The notes under the pieces were generated by a model. It worked only from the letters and a program-made list of their open reading frames with translations, was not told the origin of the DNA and did no database searches. The position numbers and the translations under genes are program-made. A stretch of 59,805 nucleotides of DNA. Source: Lachnospiraceae bacterium. Its GTDB lineage: Bacteria > Bacillota > Clostridia > Lachnospirales > Lachnospiraceae. The stretch's first letter is position 1; each line of letters begins with the position of its first letter. Positions 35,990 through 44,901 of this stretch are shown piece after piece. Where the stretch lies: contig JAFZQN010000046.1 of assembly GCA_017620375.1 (NCBI GenBank), positions 1 through 59,805 of the forward strand. The letters are read 5' to 3'.

Positions 35990-37813
35990 ATGAACATATT
36001 TAACGTTATTGCACTGTTTGGCGGACTGGCTTTGTTCTTATACGGAATGAAGCTCATGGGAAACAGCCTGAAGGAAGGATCTTCGGGTACATTAAAGGTA
36101 GTAATGGAGAAGGTCACGAATAACCCTGTCAAGGCCTTCTTTCTTGGAGTTATTGTTACGGCTGTCATCCAGTCGTCAACAGCAACCATAGTTATTACTT
36201 CGGGTCTGGTAACCGCGGGCATTATTTCGCTTAGACAATCCCTCGGTATTATCGTCGGTGCAAACGTAGGTACTACCGTTACCGGCCAGATCATCCGACT
36301 GCTCGATGTTAACGCAGAGGGCGGTTCTATTCTTAAATTCTTTACTCCGTCGACGCTGGCACCTTTAGCACTTATCGCCGGCATCATTCTTATCATGTTC
36401 CTTAAGTTTAAAAAGTCCGACAACATCGGAAATGTCTGCATGGGTTTCGGTATACTTTTCACCGGACTTATGAACATGACGGCAGCGGTAAGCAGCCTTA
36501 CGGAAGGCGGACTTATTGAAAATATATTCTCAAGTTTGGGCGACAATCCCTTACTCGGTTATTTAGCGGGTGCGGGTGTTGCATTTGTTCTGCAAAGCTC
36601 GTCAGCTTCCATCGGTATTCTGCAGGCCTTTTCTATGGCCGGAGAAATCCCGTTCAAAACAGTATATATCATTCTGGTCGGCATTTACCTTGGTGACTGT
36701 GTGACCACAGCTATTGTATGTTCGATTGGAGCGAAAGCTGAATCAAAACGTGTAGGTATTATAAATATCCTTTACAATCTCAGCAAAACTGTCTTGGTCA
36801 TCGTCGGTGTTACCATATTCCATAAGATCGGAACGCTGGATAACCTTTGGGATGCATCCCAGACAGCAGGTACCATCGCCAATGCCAACTCGGTATTTAA
36901 CTTAAGCTGTGCGCTTTTGCTTCTTCCGCTTGTAAGTGTATTTGAAAAGCTTAGTTATGTAATCGTAAAAGACGATACTACGACCAAGGGCAAGTATTCT
37001 GAAAAGCTTAATGCATTAAGCCCGGTGTTCTTTGACACACCCGCTCTGGCACTTCGAAGCATTTATGACGTACTTCGTACCATGCTCGAAGCATCGATTA
37101 TCAATATTGATAAGGCCATGAACCTTATCTATGATTACAGGCCCGGTATAGCAGCAGAGATAGAAAAAGAAGAAGATAACATCGATCAGATGACGGATGC
37201 AGCCAGCAGCTATATGCTGAAGCTGAATCCGCACTTAAAAGATGAACTCCACATCAAGATCATAGACCAGTATTATAAGGATGTCACGGAATTTGAGCGA
37301 CTCGGCGACCATGCGGTAAATCTTATGGAAAGTGCAGAACAGCTCTCAAAGGACGGAAACGGGCTCACCGAAGAAGCTAAGAAAGAACTTGATATCTTAA
37401 GAAGACTTATCGGCAGGATACTTGAAAACGCCTCCTTAGCCTTTGTAAAACGTGATGTAGTAGCGGCACGTCACATCGAGCCTATGGAAGAGGTAGTAGA
37501 TGACCTGGTCAATTCACTGCATGACAACCACATAGCACGACTCAGGGACGGAAAATGTAAGGTTAATTCAGGTATCATATTCCTGGATATCCTGACTAAC
37601 ATAGAAAGGATATCGGATATCTGCTCCAACATCGGCGTGGCTACCATCGCCCGTGCGAACCCCGGAGCAGAAACACTCGCTCATTCCTATATTTCCTCGC
37701 TTCATCAAGGAAATGATAAGGACTACAATATGGAATACAGCAAGATCCACAGCGAGTTCTATAACATGTTCAAAGAAAACGATAACACAGAAGCAGCGAA
37801 TACGAAGGCGTAA
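35990..37813 (+). CDS. Na/Pi cotransporter-family protein with PhoU-like domain
   Basis: A 607-aa protein. The N-terminal half holds two inverted repeats of the Na+/phosphate cotransporter (PF02690), each with the QSS motif: VIQSSTATIVITSG and FVLQSSSASIGILQAF. The C-terminal ~200 residues (from about residue 350) form a helical PhoU-like domain (INIDKAMNLIYDYRPGIAAE, FERLGDHAVNLMES). It imports phosphate or a related anion. The ATG at 35990 follows AAAAAGGAAAA; an upstream GTG at 35948 is unlikely. A tandem repeat array begins 7 nt after the stop. Confidence 0.92.
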   Translation: MNIFNVIALFGGLALFLYGMKLMGNSLKEGSSGTLKVVMEKVTNNPVKAFFLGVIVTAVIQSSTATIVITSGLVTAGIISLRQSLGIIVGANVGTTVTGQIIRLLDVNAEGGSILKFFTPSTLAPLALIAGIILIMFLKFKKSDNIGNVCMGFGILFTGLMNMTAAVSSLTEGGLIENIFSSLGDNPLLGYLAGAGVAFVLQSSSASIGILQAFSMAGEIPFKTVYIILVGIYLGDCVTTAIVCSIGAKAESKRVGIINILYNLSKTVLVIVGVTIFHKIGTLDNLWDASQTAGTIANANSVFNLSCALLLLPLVSVFEKLSYVIVKDDTTTKGKYSEKLNALSPVFFDTPALALRSIYDVLRTMLEASIINIDKAMNLIYDYRPGIAAEIEKEEDNIDQMTDAASSYMLKLNPHLKDELHIKIIDQYYKDVTEFERLGDHAVNLMESAEQLSKDGNGLTEEAKKELDILRRLIGRILENASLAFVKRDVVAARHIEPMEEVVDDLVNSLHDNHIARLRDGKCKVNSGIIFLDILTNIERISDICSNIGVATIARANPGAETLAHSYISSLHQGNDKDYNMEYSKIHSEFYNMFKENDNTEAANTKA

Positions 37814-37819
37814 CGAGAT

Positions 37820-38190
37820 GATGCTACACAGAAAGTGAGAAAGGACCGGTGTGTTGCATGAAGCTGGGGAAATAATTGGCAATACTACACAGGAGCTGCG
37901 GTAGGATTTGCGTGTAGCATAAAGCTTGGGAAAAAATCTGGTAATGCAACACAGAAGGTTAGGTAGGATTTGCGTGTAGCATAAAACCAGAAAAACGACC
38001 TCGTAATGCAACACAGAAGGTTAGACAGAGCTTGCGTGTAGCATAAAGCTATGAAAATAAGTCTGTAATGCTACATACAAAAAGATATAGGAGCCATATG
38101 TAGCATCAAGCAAGAAAAACGACCTCATAATGCAACATAGAAATTGAGAAAGCTCAGGTGTGTAGCATACCCCCGAAATCGAAGGACCTA
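37820..38190. repeat. six tandem 62-bp units with inverted half-sites
   Basis: Units: 37820-37880 (61 bp), 37881-37942, 37943-38004, 38005-38066, 38067-38128, 38129-38190 (62 bp each). Every unit has ATGCWACAY near its start and its mirror TGTWGCAT at offset 33-40; two arms per unit give twelve half-sites in alternating orientation about 31 bp apart. The sequence between arms is poorly conserved, while the tail often reads GAAAAACGACCTCGT. It is not coding: 62 is not a multiple of 3, so the frame shifts from unit to unit. Confidence 0.92.
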
Positions 38191-38199
38191 AAAAAGCAA

Positions 38200-38236
38200 A
38201 AAACAAAAAAACAGGGAGCATATCAACTATGCTCCC
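38200..38236 (-). terminator. terminator of the DHH gene
   Basis: Stem GGGAGCATA/TATGCTCCC (9 bp) followed on the minus strand by TGTTTTTTTG. It ends the DHH transcript at the edge of the repeat array and may also work weakly in the plus direction. Confidence 0.88.
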
Positions 38237-38306
38237 TAAATTTTGCGCTTATAATTCGAATAATAAGATTTGCTGAGGTTTCGTAAGCATGCGACGTTAT
38301 TGATCC

Positions 38307-39227
38307 TTAGTCATTAGCAAGTGAGCAGAGTTCGTTCAGCATCTTGGGAAGTTCACTTTCCATATTCTCATCGGAGAACTGGCAGGTACCTACTGCCTTG
38401 TGGCCACCGCCGTTGTACTTAAGCATAAGAGCTCCGACATCAAGTGTACAGGTGCGGTTAAGTATGCTGTAACCTACAGCTGCGGAACATCCGTGGCCGC
38501 CACGACCTGAAACTATCCATGCGGATATGTTCTGATCGGGATAGAGGCTGTAGATCATGAAACGGTTGCCTGTATAGATGGGATCAACACCTCTTAAGTC
38601 GGTGATGATAACATTGCCCTTGGTGGAGGTGTACTTTACGATCATCTCCTTGAACTTAAGGCTCTGCTCCTCATAAACTTCGATACGTTCCTGAACATCG
38701 GGAAGAGCGAGGATCTGATCTATAGTCATGGTACGGCAGGCATCGATAAGCATTTCCATCAACTGATAGTTGGAAATAGTGAACTGTCTCCAACGTCCTA
38801 AGCCTGTTCTGGGATCCATAAGGAAACCGATGAGTATCCAGCCGGAAGGATTAAGTACTTCCTCACGGGTAAGGTTACCGGAGTCAACCTTGTCAACAGC
38901 TACCATCATATCGGTAAACTGAGGGAAGCGCTCCTCACCACCGTAATAATCATATATAATTCTTGCACATGAAGGAGCAATCCTGCTTTCGCCCTTGTAC
39001 TTGCCCTGAAGCTCATTTCTCTCAAATTCGCTTGAATGATGGTCAAACCACAGACCACATCCGGGAACAAAAGGAACATTTGCCAGACAGTCGTTCTCGT
39101 CTACTTCTACGATGCCATCCTGCAGATCCTTGGGATGAGCAAACTTCCAATTATCGATAATGCCGGCCTCTTTAAGAAGAGCACCGCATGCAAGACCATC
39201 AAAATCCGAACGTGTAACTAATCTCAT
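38307..39227 (-). CDS. DHH-family phosphoesterase
   Basis: A 306-aa protein of the DHH/DHHA1 superfamily (exopolyphosphatase and nanoRNase relatives). Motifs: DFDGLACGALL (metal site I), WFDHHSSE (the DHH motif) and the C-terminal DHHA1-type glycine loop KYNGGGHKAVGTCQF. The exact substrate (polyphosphate, short RNA or a dinucleotide) cannot be decided. The start at 39227 is preferred to 39281, because the mapped promoter would place the transcript start at about 39288. It may also hydrolyse linear products of c-di-nucleotide turnover, which is speculation. Confidence 0.85.
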   Translation of the reverse strand: MRLVTRSDFDGLACGALLKEAGIIDNWKFAHPKDLQDGIVEVDENDCLANVPFVPGCGLWFDHHSSEFERNELQGKYKGESRIAPSCARIIYDYYGGEERFPQFTDMMVAVDKVDSGNLTREEVLNPSGWILIGFLMDPRTGLGRWRQFTISNYQLMEMLIDACRTMTIDQILALPDVQERIEVYEEQSLKFKEMIVKYTSTKGNVIITDLRGVDPIYTGNRFMIYSLYPDQNISAWIVSGRGGHGCSAAVGYSILNRTCTLDVGALMLKYNGGGHKAVGTCQFSDENMESELPKMLNELCSLAND

Positions 39228-39294
39228 ATTAAACCACCGATACCGTATAACGGTTCCTTTCCAATACTTCAGCGGCCCCATACCGCTTTAAAAA

Positions 39295-39323
39295 ATTATA
39301 ATATAGGTTTACTGTTTTTGCAA
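39295..39323 (-). promoter_or_regulatory. promoter of DHH gene
   Basis: Minus strand: TTGCAA (39323-39318), 17-bp spacer, TATAAT (39300-39295). Confidence 0.78.
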
Positions 39324-39357
39324 GGGGATTTTAAGGAGTTTTATAAACAAATATATC

Positions 39358-39386
39358 TTGTTAATAAAGAAAAATTATGCTATTAT
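39358..39386 (+). promoter_or_regulatory. promoter of HD-GYP-like gene
   Basis: TTGTTA (39358-39363), 17-bp spacer, TATTAT (39381-39386). It leaves a leader of about 140 nt. Confidence 0.7.
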
Positions 39387-39404
39387 AAAATATTAGAGGT
39401 AGAT

Positions 39405-39526
39405 TGGCGAATGTCGCGAAGCGACGTTTGCCAGTCGGTCCGCGCGACGCCTGGCGCGGTCAATCAAAGGAAACCCGGAACAACGTGGAGGGGTTCTGTC
39501 ATATGGCGAATGTCGCGAAAGGAGGG
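39405..39526 (+). promoter_or_regulatory. leader with duplicated arm, possible RNA switch
   Basis: The string TGGCGAATGTCGCGAA occurs at 39405-39420 and again at 39504-39519, the second copy touching the ribosome site AAAGGAGGG. GCGACGTTTGCCA (39421-39433) can pair with either copy. A further hairpin CCGCGC/GCGCGG lies between (about 39440-39458). The two pairings are mutually exclusive, and one would sequester the region beside the ribosome site. Confidence 0.55.
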
Positions 39527-39532
39527 ACCTGA

Positions 39533-41443
39533 ATGGCAGTTATAGAAAGCGGACTGATCACTGAATTTTATAATCAATACCGTAGAAATCAGAACAGGTC
39601 CCGTGATATAGAGGCCGGCCTCGTAAAGGCTTCCGACAGGAGCAGCTGGGTTGAGAAACTTGCGGAAAAATCTGAGTTCTTGAGAAATACCTATGCATAC
39701 AATGAGGAACGCCTGGGCAAGCTCATATATCCATTTGTGCGTGAAGGCAAAAAGCTGGATATGGAGACGGCGGATGAGTTTTTCATAAACATCTACTCTA
39801 TGACGCTTGATTCGGAAAACGATTCGCTGCTCACGACAGAGATGCTGCTTAAGCTCCAGAGTTTTTATAAGAGTAGAAATGTAGAGGATAAATGGCTGTT
39901 TACCACATATATGCTCGGACTGACATACAATGACAAGTCAAATGATATATCCATAGAGAAAGCCCGTGACTGTTTCGAGACGGTAGCGAGCATGAGCGAC
40001 ATATACTGTGATATGCCCGACTGGGAGACGAGACAGAGGATACTTCTTTCTACCTATTACAGTATCGAGGACAAGGACCTGAAGAACAACGGTGAGCGTA
40101 TAGAACGTATCGTCATGTACGAGAACTTCAAGAAGTTCCTGCAGAGGCAGGACGTGCGTGCACTTGATGAGGATAAAGTCGATTTTGACGACTTTCTTCA
40201 GCGTACCAAGGAAGCTCTCATGTGGGCGTTGGTAAGATCTGATTCAAAGCCCGACAGGGCGGTACTCGAGTACGTTATACTCGAACTGCTTCCCGACGGT
40301 ATCACCAGAGAAAACCTGAATAAGCAGACAGCGGTAAATGCCTTCACTTACATCTGGTGTAACATGTATGCCCATAATTTCCAGCCTGATACGGCAGTAA
40401 CGCTGCTGTTCAGATATTACCGTGAAAACGATGTTGAGATAGACTATCACACGGTACTCAACTCGCATACTACGGATGATACATACCAGAAAAAGATCAC
40501 CTGTATGCAGGAGTGCTTCAGGGCACTTTCGTTCCCGAATGTAACTTTGGAGAACAGAGAAGAACTGTTCTATGAGATGGCGGCAGAATTCAGGAAGATA
40601 TATACATCCATGCCGCATCTGGCAAGTAACGGATATATAAATGATGACCTGTGCCGTACGGTTCGTCTGATGCTGAGGACCGCCTATGCCGAAGAGGAGT
40701 CGCTGGAATACATCCAGGAGGTTATCCTGAACCGTAATTCCATGACGCTGATACATTCCATGATGGTAGGTAAGATAGCCAGTATCATCATAAATGCGCT
40801 GATAGACAAGACACCCGATATGTTCTTTGAACTGCTCGGGACAAGAGATGTGCATCTGGTAAGGAACAGAAGGCAGTATCTGGTAAATTATATCGAACGC
40901 TGCGCACATCTGCATGATATCGGAAAAGCATATATTTCGGATATCATCAACCAGCAGACCAGAAAACTGACCGATGAGGAGTTTTTCCTTATAAAACAGC
41001 ATCCGACTTTCGGTGCGGAGCTGCTGGCCGGTACTAAGCTTGCCGAAAAGTATAATTCCGTAATAGAGGGACATCACAAGAGCTATGACGGAAAGACGGG
41101 ATATCCCGAGTCCTTCAGCAGTATCGGTGACAGAATGAAGATAATGGTAGATATCATCACCATCGCGGACTGTATAGATGCGGCTACGGATACGCTCGGT
41201 AGAAACTATACAAAGAGTAAGACCTGGCTGCCTGCTTTGGCAGACGAGCTTGAAAACGACGAGAAAATGAGATATAATCAGGAAATCGTCAATATAATAA
41301 AGAATGACAAAGAGACCTGCGACAGCATATCTTACATTACAGATGAAGGACGTACGGATATTTACTACGATATCTACAGAAAGTACATCTCGGATGCGGA
41401 AGAGGATAATGCGATACAGATCGAGCAGGTGCTCATAAAATGA
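39533..41443 (+). CDS. HD-GYP-like phosphohydrolase
   Basis: A 636-aa cytoplasmic protein. The N-terminal ~400 residues are helical and repeat-like with no named domain. The C-terminal ~190 residues carry an HD-GYP-type domain: HLHDIGKAYISD (the HD pair), HPTFGAELL, EGHHKSYDGKTGYP (the HH and GYP motifs) and IITIADCIDAATD. HD-GYP proteins cleave c-di-GMP; the key metal residues are present, but substrate preference is not proved. AAAGGAGGG precedes the ATG. trpS follows 27 nt later and may share the transcript. Confidence 0.87.
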   Translation: MAVIESGLITEFYNQYRRNQNRSRDIEAGLVKASDRSSWVEKLAEKSEFLRNTYAYNEERLGKLIYPFVREGKKLDMETADEFFINIYSMTLDSENDSLLTTEMLLKLQSFYKSRNVEDKWLFTTYMLGLTYNDKSNDISIEKARDCFETVASMSDIYCDMPDWETRQRILLSTYYSIEDKDLKNNGERIERIVMYENFKKFLQRQDVRALDEDKVDFDDFLQRTKEALMWALVRSDSKPDRAVLEYVILELLPDGITRENLNKQTAVNAFTYIWCNMYAHNFQPDTAVTLLFRYYRENDVEIDYHTVLNSHTTDDTYQKKITCMQECFRALSFPNVTLENREELFYEMAAEFRKIYTSMPHLASNGYINDDLCRTVRLMLRTAYAEEESLEYIQEVILNRNSMTLIHSMMVGKIASIIINALIDKTPDMFFELLGTRDVHLVRNRRQYLVNYIERCAHLHDIGKAYISDIINQQTRKLTDEEFFLIKQHPTFGAELLAGTKLAEKYNSVIEGHHKSYDGKTGYPESFSSIGDRMKIMVDIITIADCIDAATDTLGRNYTKSKTWLPALADELENDEKMRYNQEIVNIIKNDKETCDSISYITDEGRTDIYYDIYRKYISDAEEDNAIQIEQVLIK

Positions 41444-41470
41444 TATGATCATAGGAGAGAGGACATCAAA

Positions 41471-42559
<1,089 letters not shown>

Positions 42560-42561
42560 TG

Positions 42562-42895
42562 TGACAATGGGGACGGTTCTTTTTGTCATCTTTTTTGAGA
42601 ACGGATGGCCAAACTAATGCATATGTATAAAACCCGTCTTCGCTTCGCAGGATATGCCAATCCATATCCGTCTGCATCTTCATATAAGACGCTCGCAATC
42701 GTGGGTCCGCTTGATACCGGACCCACTTGTGCTTCGCTCAAAAATCGGTTTGGTTAACCGATTTTTGCATATATTCCGATGCGACGTATACGGAGGCATA
42801 TCAGCTGCTTGCTTTATGGTTTTATACATTATGCCTTAGCTCGGCCATCCTTTGTTCTGACTGATAGATTGACAAAAAGAACAGTCCTACGTCAA
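42562..42895. mobile_element. ~335-bp fold-back (MITE-like) element, long copy
   Basis: The ends are inverted: TGACAATGGGGACGGTTCT (from 42562) against the reverse complement of the sequence near 42870-42895 (TTGACAAAAAGAACAGTCCT). Inside lies a second nested pair, GGATGGCC with TGTATAAAAC on the left and GTTTTATACAT with GGCCATCC on the right, then further matching arms, and at the centre the hairpins GTGGGTCCG/CGGACCCAC (42701-42726) and AAAATCGGTT/AACCGATTTT. Nearly the whole element pairs with itself. It encodes nothing. The GGGGACGGTTCTTTTTGTC end is one I associate with IS200-type non-autonomous repeats in Firmicutes. Confidence 0.75.
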
Positions 42896-42918
42896 ATGCT
42901 CCCGTGGAGCGTTTGACA
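42892..42918. other. hairpin upstream of trmO
   Basis: GTCAAATGCT/AGCGTTTGAC with loop CCCGTGG lies at the right edge of the fold-back element, about 55 nt before the TrmO start. It may end transcription weakly or belong to the element. Confidence 0.55.
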
Positions 42919-42972
42919 CGGATCCGCTGCGTAGCAGTGGAGTGGGCTTATAGAAGGAGAAAAAAGATAGAG

Positions 42973-43665
42973 ATGAAAATCGCACCGATAGCGCATATAA
43001 GAACCGACTTCCCGGAGAAGTTTGGGATACCGAGGCAGCCGGGTGTGGTAGAGGAGCTTAAGGGGAGGATTGTGTTTGAGCCCGAATACAGAAATCCTGA
43101 CATGATAAGGGGGCTTGAGGAGTTTTCACATATATGGCTCATATGGGAGTTTTCCAAGAATCTGGCAGATGACGGAAGCAGTAAGTTTTCTCCTACCGTA
43201 CGCCCGCCCAGACTTGGCGGTAATAAGAGAATAGGGGTTTTTGCCACGAGGTCTCCGTTCAGACCTAATCCGATAGGGTTGTCTGTTGTAAAAATAGAGA
43301 AAATCTCTGAGGATAAAGGCATTGGTCCGGTTATTCATGTGCTTGGTGCTGATATGGTTGATGGGACTCCGATATATGACATAAAGCCATATATTCCTTA
43401 TGCGGATTCTATCCCCGGGGCCAAGGGCGGCTTTACGGATGATATGGAATATAAGACCTTGAAGGTGGAGTGGAAATGGGACAATAATGATATTCCTAAG
43501 AACACAAAAATAAGCTTGGAGAAGATACTTTCAAATGATCCCAGGCCGCATTACCAAAACGATTCGGACAGAGTGTACGGTATGTCATATGCAGGATATG
43601 AAGTGAAATTTAAGGTGACGGGTGAAGTGCTGACGGTATTAAGTGTCACAAAAAGAATAACCTGA
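42973..43665 (+). CDS. trmO: tRNA (N6-threonylcarbamoyladenosine37-N6)-methyltransferase
   Basis: TsaA/TrmO family, which methylates t6A37 in tRNA using SAM. The 230-aa protein has the family core: HIRTDFPEKFGIPRQPG, HIWLIWEF, VRPPRLGGNKRIGVFATRSP and RPNPIGLSVVKI, then DGTPIYDIKPYIPYADS. The ATG at 42973 matches the usual start IxPIAHIRTDF; AAGGAG lies rather far (13 nt) upstream. A longer frame from 42904 runs into the fold-back element and is unlikely. Confidence 0.92.
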   Translation: MKIAPIAHIRTDFPEKFGIPRQPGVVEELKGRIVFEPEYRNPDMIRGLEEFSHIWLIWEFSKNLADDGSSKFSPTVRPPRLGGNKRIGVFATRSPFRPNPIGLSVVKIEKISEDKGIGPVIHVLGADMVDGTPIYDIKPYIPYADSIPGAKGGFTDDMEYKTLKVEWKWDNNDIPKNTKISLEKILSNDPRPHYQNDSDRVYGMSYAGYEVKFKVTGEVLTVLSVTKRIT

Positions 43666-43706
43666 ACATCTGAAACTTGAACTTGTTGAAAAATCGAACA
43701 AATGTC

Positions 43707-43735
43707 TTGACTTTTTAAGGTATTTGTGCTAATCT
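43707..43735 (+). promoter_or_regulatory. promoter of antitoxin RNA, cassette A
   Basis: TTGACT (43707-43712), 17-bp spacer, TAATCT (43730-43735). Confidence 0.7.
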
Positions 43736-43741
43736 AAATAT

Positions 43742-43850
43742 GCAAAAGGTGCTACCGTAGAACGACGGTCAGCAACCTAACAATGAGTTACGATAAAAAA
43801 AATAACCGCTTACACAAAGTTTTGGCTGACTGAGTGGCGGTTATTTTTTT
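43742..43850 (+). ncRNA. type I antitoxin RNA, cassette A (predicted)
   Basis: The transcript from the plus-strand promoter would run about 109 nt to the bidirectional hairpin AATAACCGC/GCGGTTATT with T run (43801-43850). It begins with a hairpin (GGTGCT with AGCAACC, inner CCGT/ACGG). It overlaps the last ~50 nt of the toxin transcript coming from the other strand, the arrangement of txpA/ratA pairs. No frame of note lies in it. Confidence 0.7.
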
Positions 43851-43960
43851 GTGTCTGAATTCGTTTTCTTTTGTTTATGTATGTCCTTGCCAATTGTGTA
43901 AAATAACATCGCAACTGCGCAGAGCATAATAACAAACTGAAATGCTTCTGAAACACTCAC
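43841..43960 (-). CDS. type I toxin, holin-like small membrane peptide, cassette A
   Basis: A 39-aa peptide starting at GTG behind a strong site (GGAAGGAGGTG). It begins SVSEAFQFVIMLCAVAMLFY, one hydrophobic helix, and ends in a charged tail (IGKDIHKQKKTNSDTKK). This fits the TxpA/holin-like toxin family. Its stop codon lies in the arm of the shared terminator. A long unpaired leader (about 75 nt) precedes it. The same gene occurs at 51120 with 45 aa. Confidence 0.8.
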   Translation of the reverse strand: MSVSEAFQFVIMLCAVAMLFYTIGKDIHKQKKTNSDTKK

Positions 43961-44040
43961 AGCACACCTCCTTCCTGAGAAGCCCTAACACTTCTCCGGT
44001 GCAGGCTGCTGACCGCCATACGTCTGGTAGCACCATAATT

Positions 44041-44069
44041 ATTATAGCAAACAAATGTTCAGAAGTCAA
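44041..44069 (-). promoter_or_regulatory. promoter of toxin gene, cassette A
   Basis: Minus strand: TTGACT (44069-44064), 17-bp spacer, TATAAT (44046-44041). Near-consensus, stronger than the antitoxin promoter. Confidence 0.85.
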
Positions 44070-44109
44070 TGGAAATATAGAAAATATGTACGTTTTCGAG
44101 GTGAGAAAA

Positions 44110-44264
44110 TTATGTGATTTCTCCAGCTTCCTTCAACGCTAACTTAGTTATCACAGGCCCTGTCAGTTCATAGATAACGGTGCCGCAGAGAATGATGGTA
44201 CGGATCCGGGGACCGTAATCGAGCATCTTTCCTATTACCCTGAATACGATATAGATAATACCTT
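44110..44264 (-). pseudogene. decayed 3' fragment of the cation/proton antiporter gene
   Basis: It matches the end of the intact antiporter gene (46327-47496). For example, CTTCAACGCTAACTTAGTTA and GATGGTACGGATCC occur in both, with a stop reached as GGAGAAATCACATAA. A stretch equal to about 46437-46562 is missing, and the match fades by 44264. It marks a duplication of this end of the antiporter locus. The 44265-44402 gap after it is AT-rich with no clear promoter. Confidence 0.8.
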
Positions 44265-44402
44265 TTGACTTTTTGCTTACATATAATAAAATATATATAA
44301 ACCTATAACTTAATTCAGAAAATATTTAAAACACCCGTTACTTTTTTTATTATCAAAAGTCAGTATTAATGAAGGGCAACAAAACGAGAGGGATTAAACA
44401 CG

Positions 44403-44900
44403 ATGCAGGCAGATTTTTCGAAAATATACCATGAATACTCCAAACGGCTGTATCTGTTCATTTATGGAAAATGCAGGAACAGGGAAATAGCCGAGGATGT
44501 ACTTCAGACCACTTTTCTAAAAGCAATAATGAATATACAGGGATTCCGCGGAGATTGTGCAATGTATACCTGGCTTAGCCGCATCGCACTAAACACGCTT
44601 TATTCCGAAGGGAAATTGGCCAATAACAATAATTCATCTCTCGACGAATTGTCTGAAAGCAATCCCGACATCTTCATTTCAGACGAGACGGACCCTTTAC
44701 AAAGTATCATCGAAAAAGAAAATACTGACGAATTATACCGAAGAATAGCACTATTAAACGAAGACCAACAAAAAATTATCAAAATGCGGTTAAAAGACAT
44801 TCCGTTTAAAAAAATAGGTGAAGCCTTCGGTAAAAATACGGCCTGGGCGAAAATGAATTACTATCGCGCAGTCGAAAAAATGAAAAGGTTAGGTAAATAA
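44403..44900 (+). CDS. ECF-type RNA polymerase sigma factor
   Basis: A 165-aa sigma-70-like factor. Region 2 is near residues 10-75 (YGKCRNREIAEDVLQTTFLK) and region 4 near residues 110-160 (LNEDQQKIIKMRLKDIPFKK, then IGEAFGKNTAWAKM). There is no long N-terminal region 1, so it is an extracytoplasmic-function type. The next gene, which looks like its membrane-bound inhibitor, starts one base after its stop. GAGAGGG precedes the ATG. It lies between duplicated flanking sequence (see findings). Confidence 0.9.
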   Translation: MQADFSKIYHEYSKRLYLFIYGKCRNREIAEDVLQTTFLKAIMNIQGFRGDCAMYTWLSRIALNTLYSEGKLANNNNSSLDELSESNPDIFISDETDPLQSIIEKENTDELYRRIALLNEDQQKIIKMRLKDIPFKKIGEAFGKNTAWAKMNYYRAVEKMKRLGK

Positions 44901-44901
44901 A

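Noticed and set aside
37820-38190. CRISPR array
   Set aside because: Whole 62-bp units are similar, with no split into identical repeats of 25-40 bp and unrelated spacers, and no cas genes are near.
37568-38221. Minus-strand open frames of 148 and 66 codons across the repeat array
   Set aside because: They have no ribosome site, use unusual Cys/Ser-rich composition and arise from a repeat whose length is not a multiple of three.
39318-39545. 75-codon plus-strand frame
   Set aside because: It runs across a promoter and hairpin leader, has no ribosome site and ends inside the HD-GYP-like gene.
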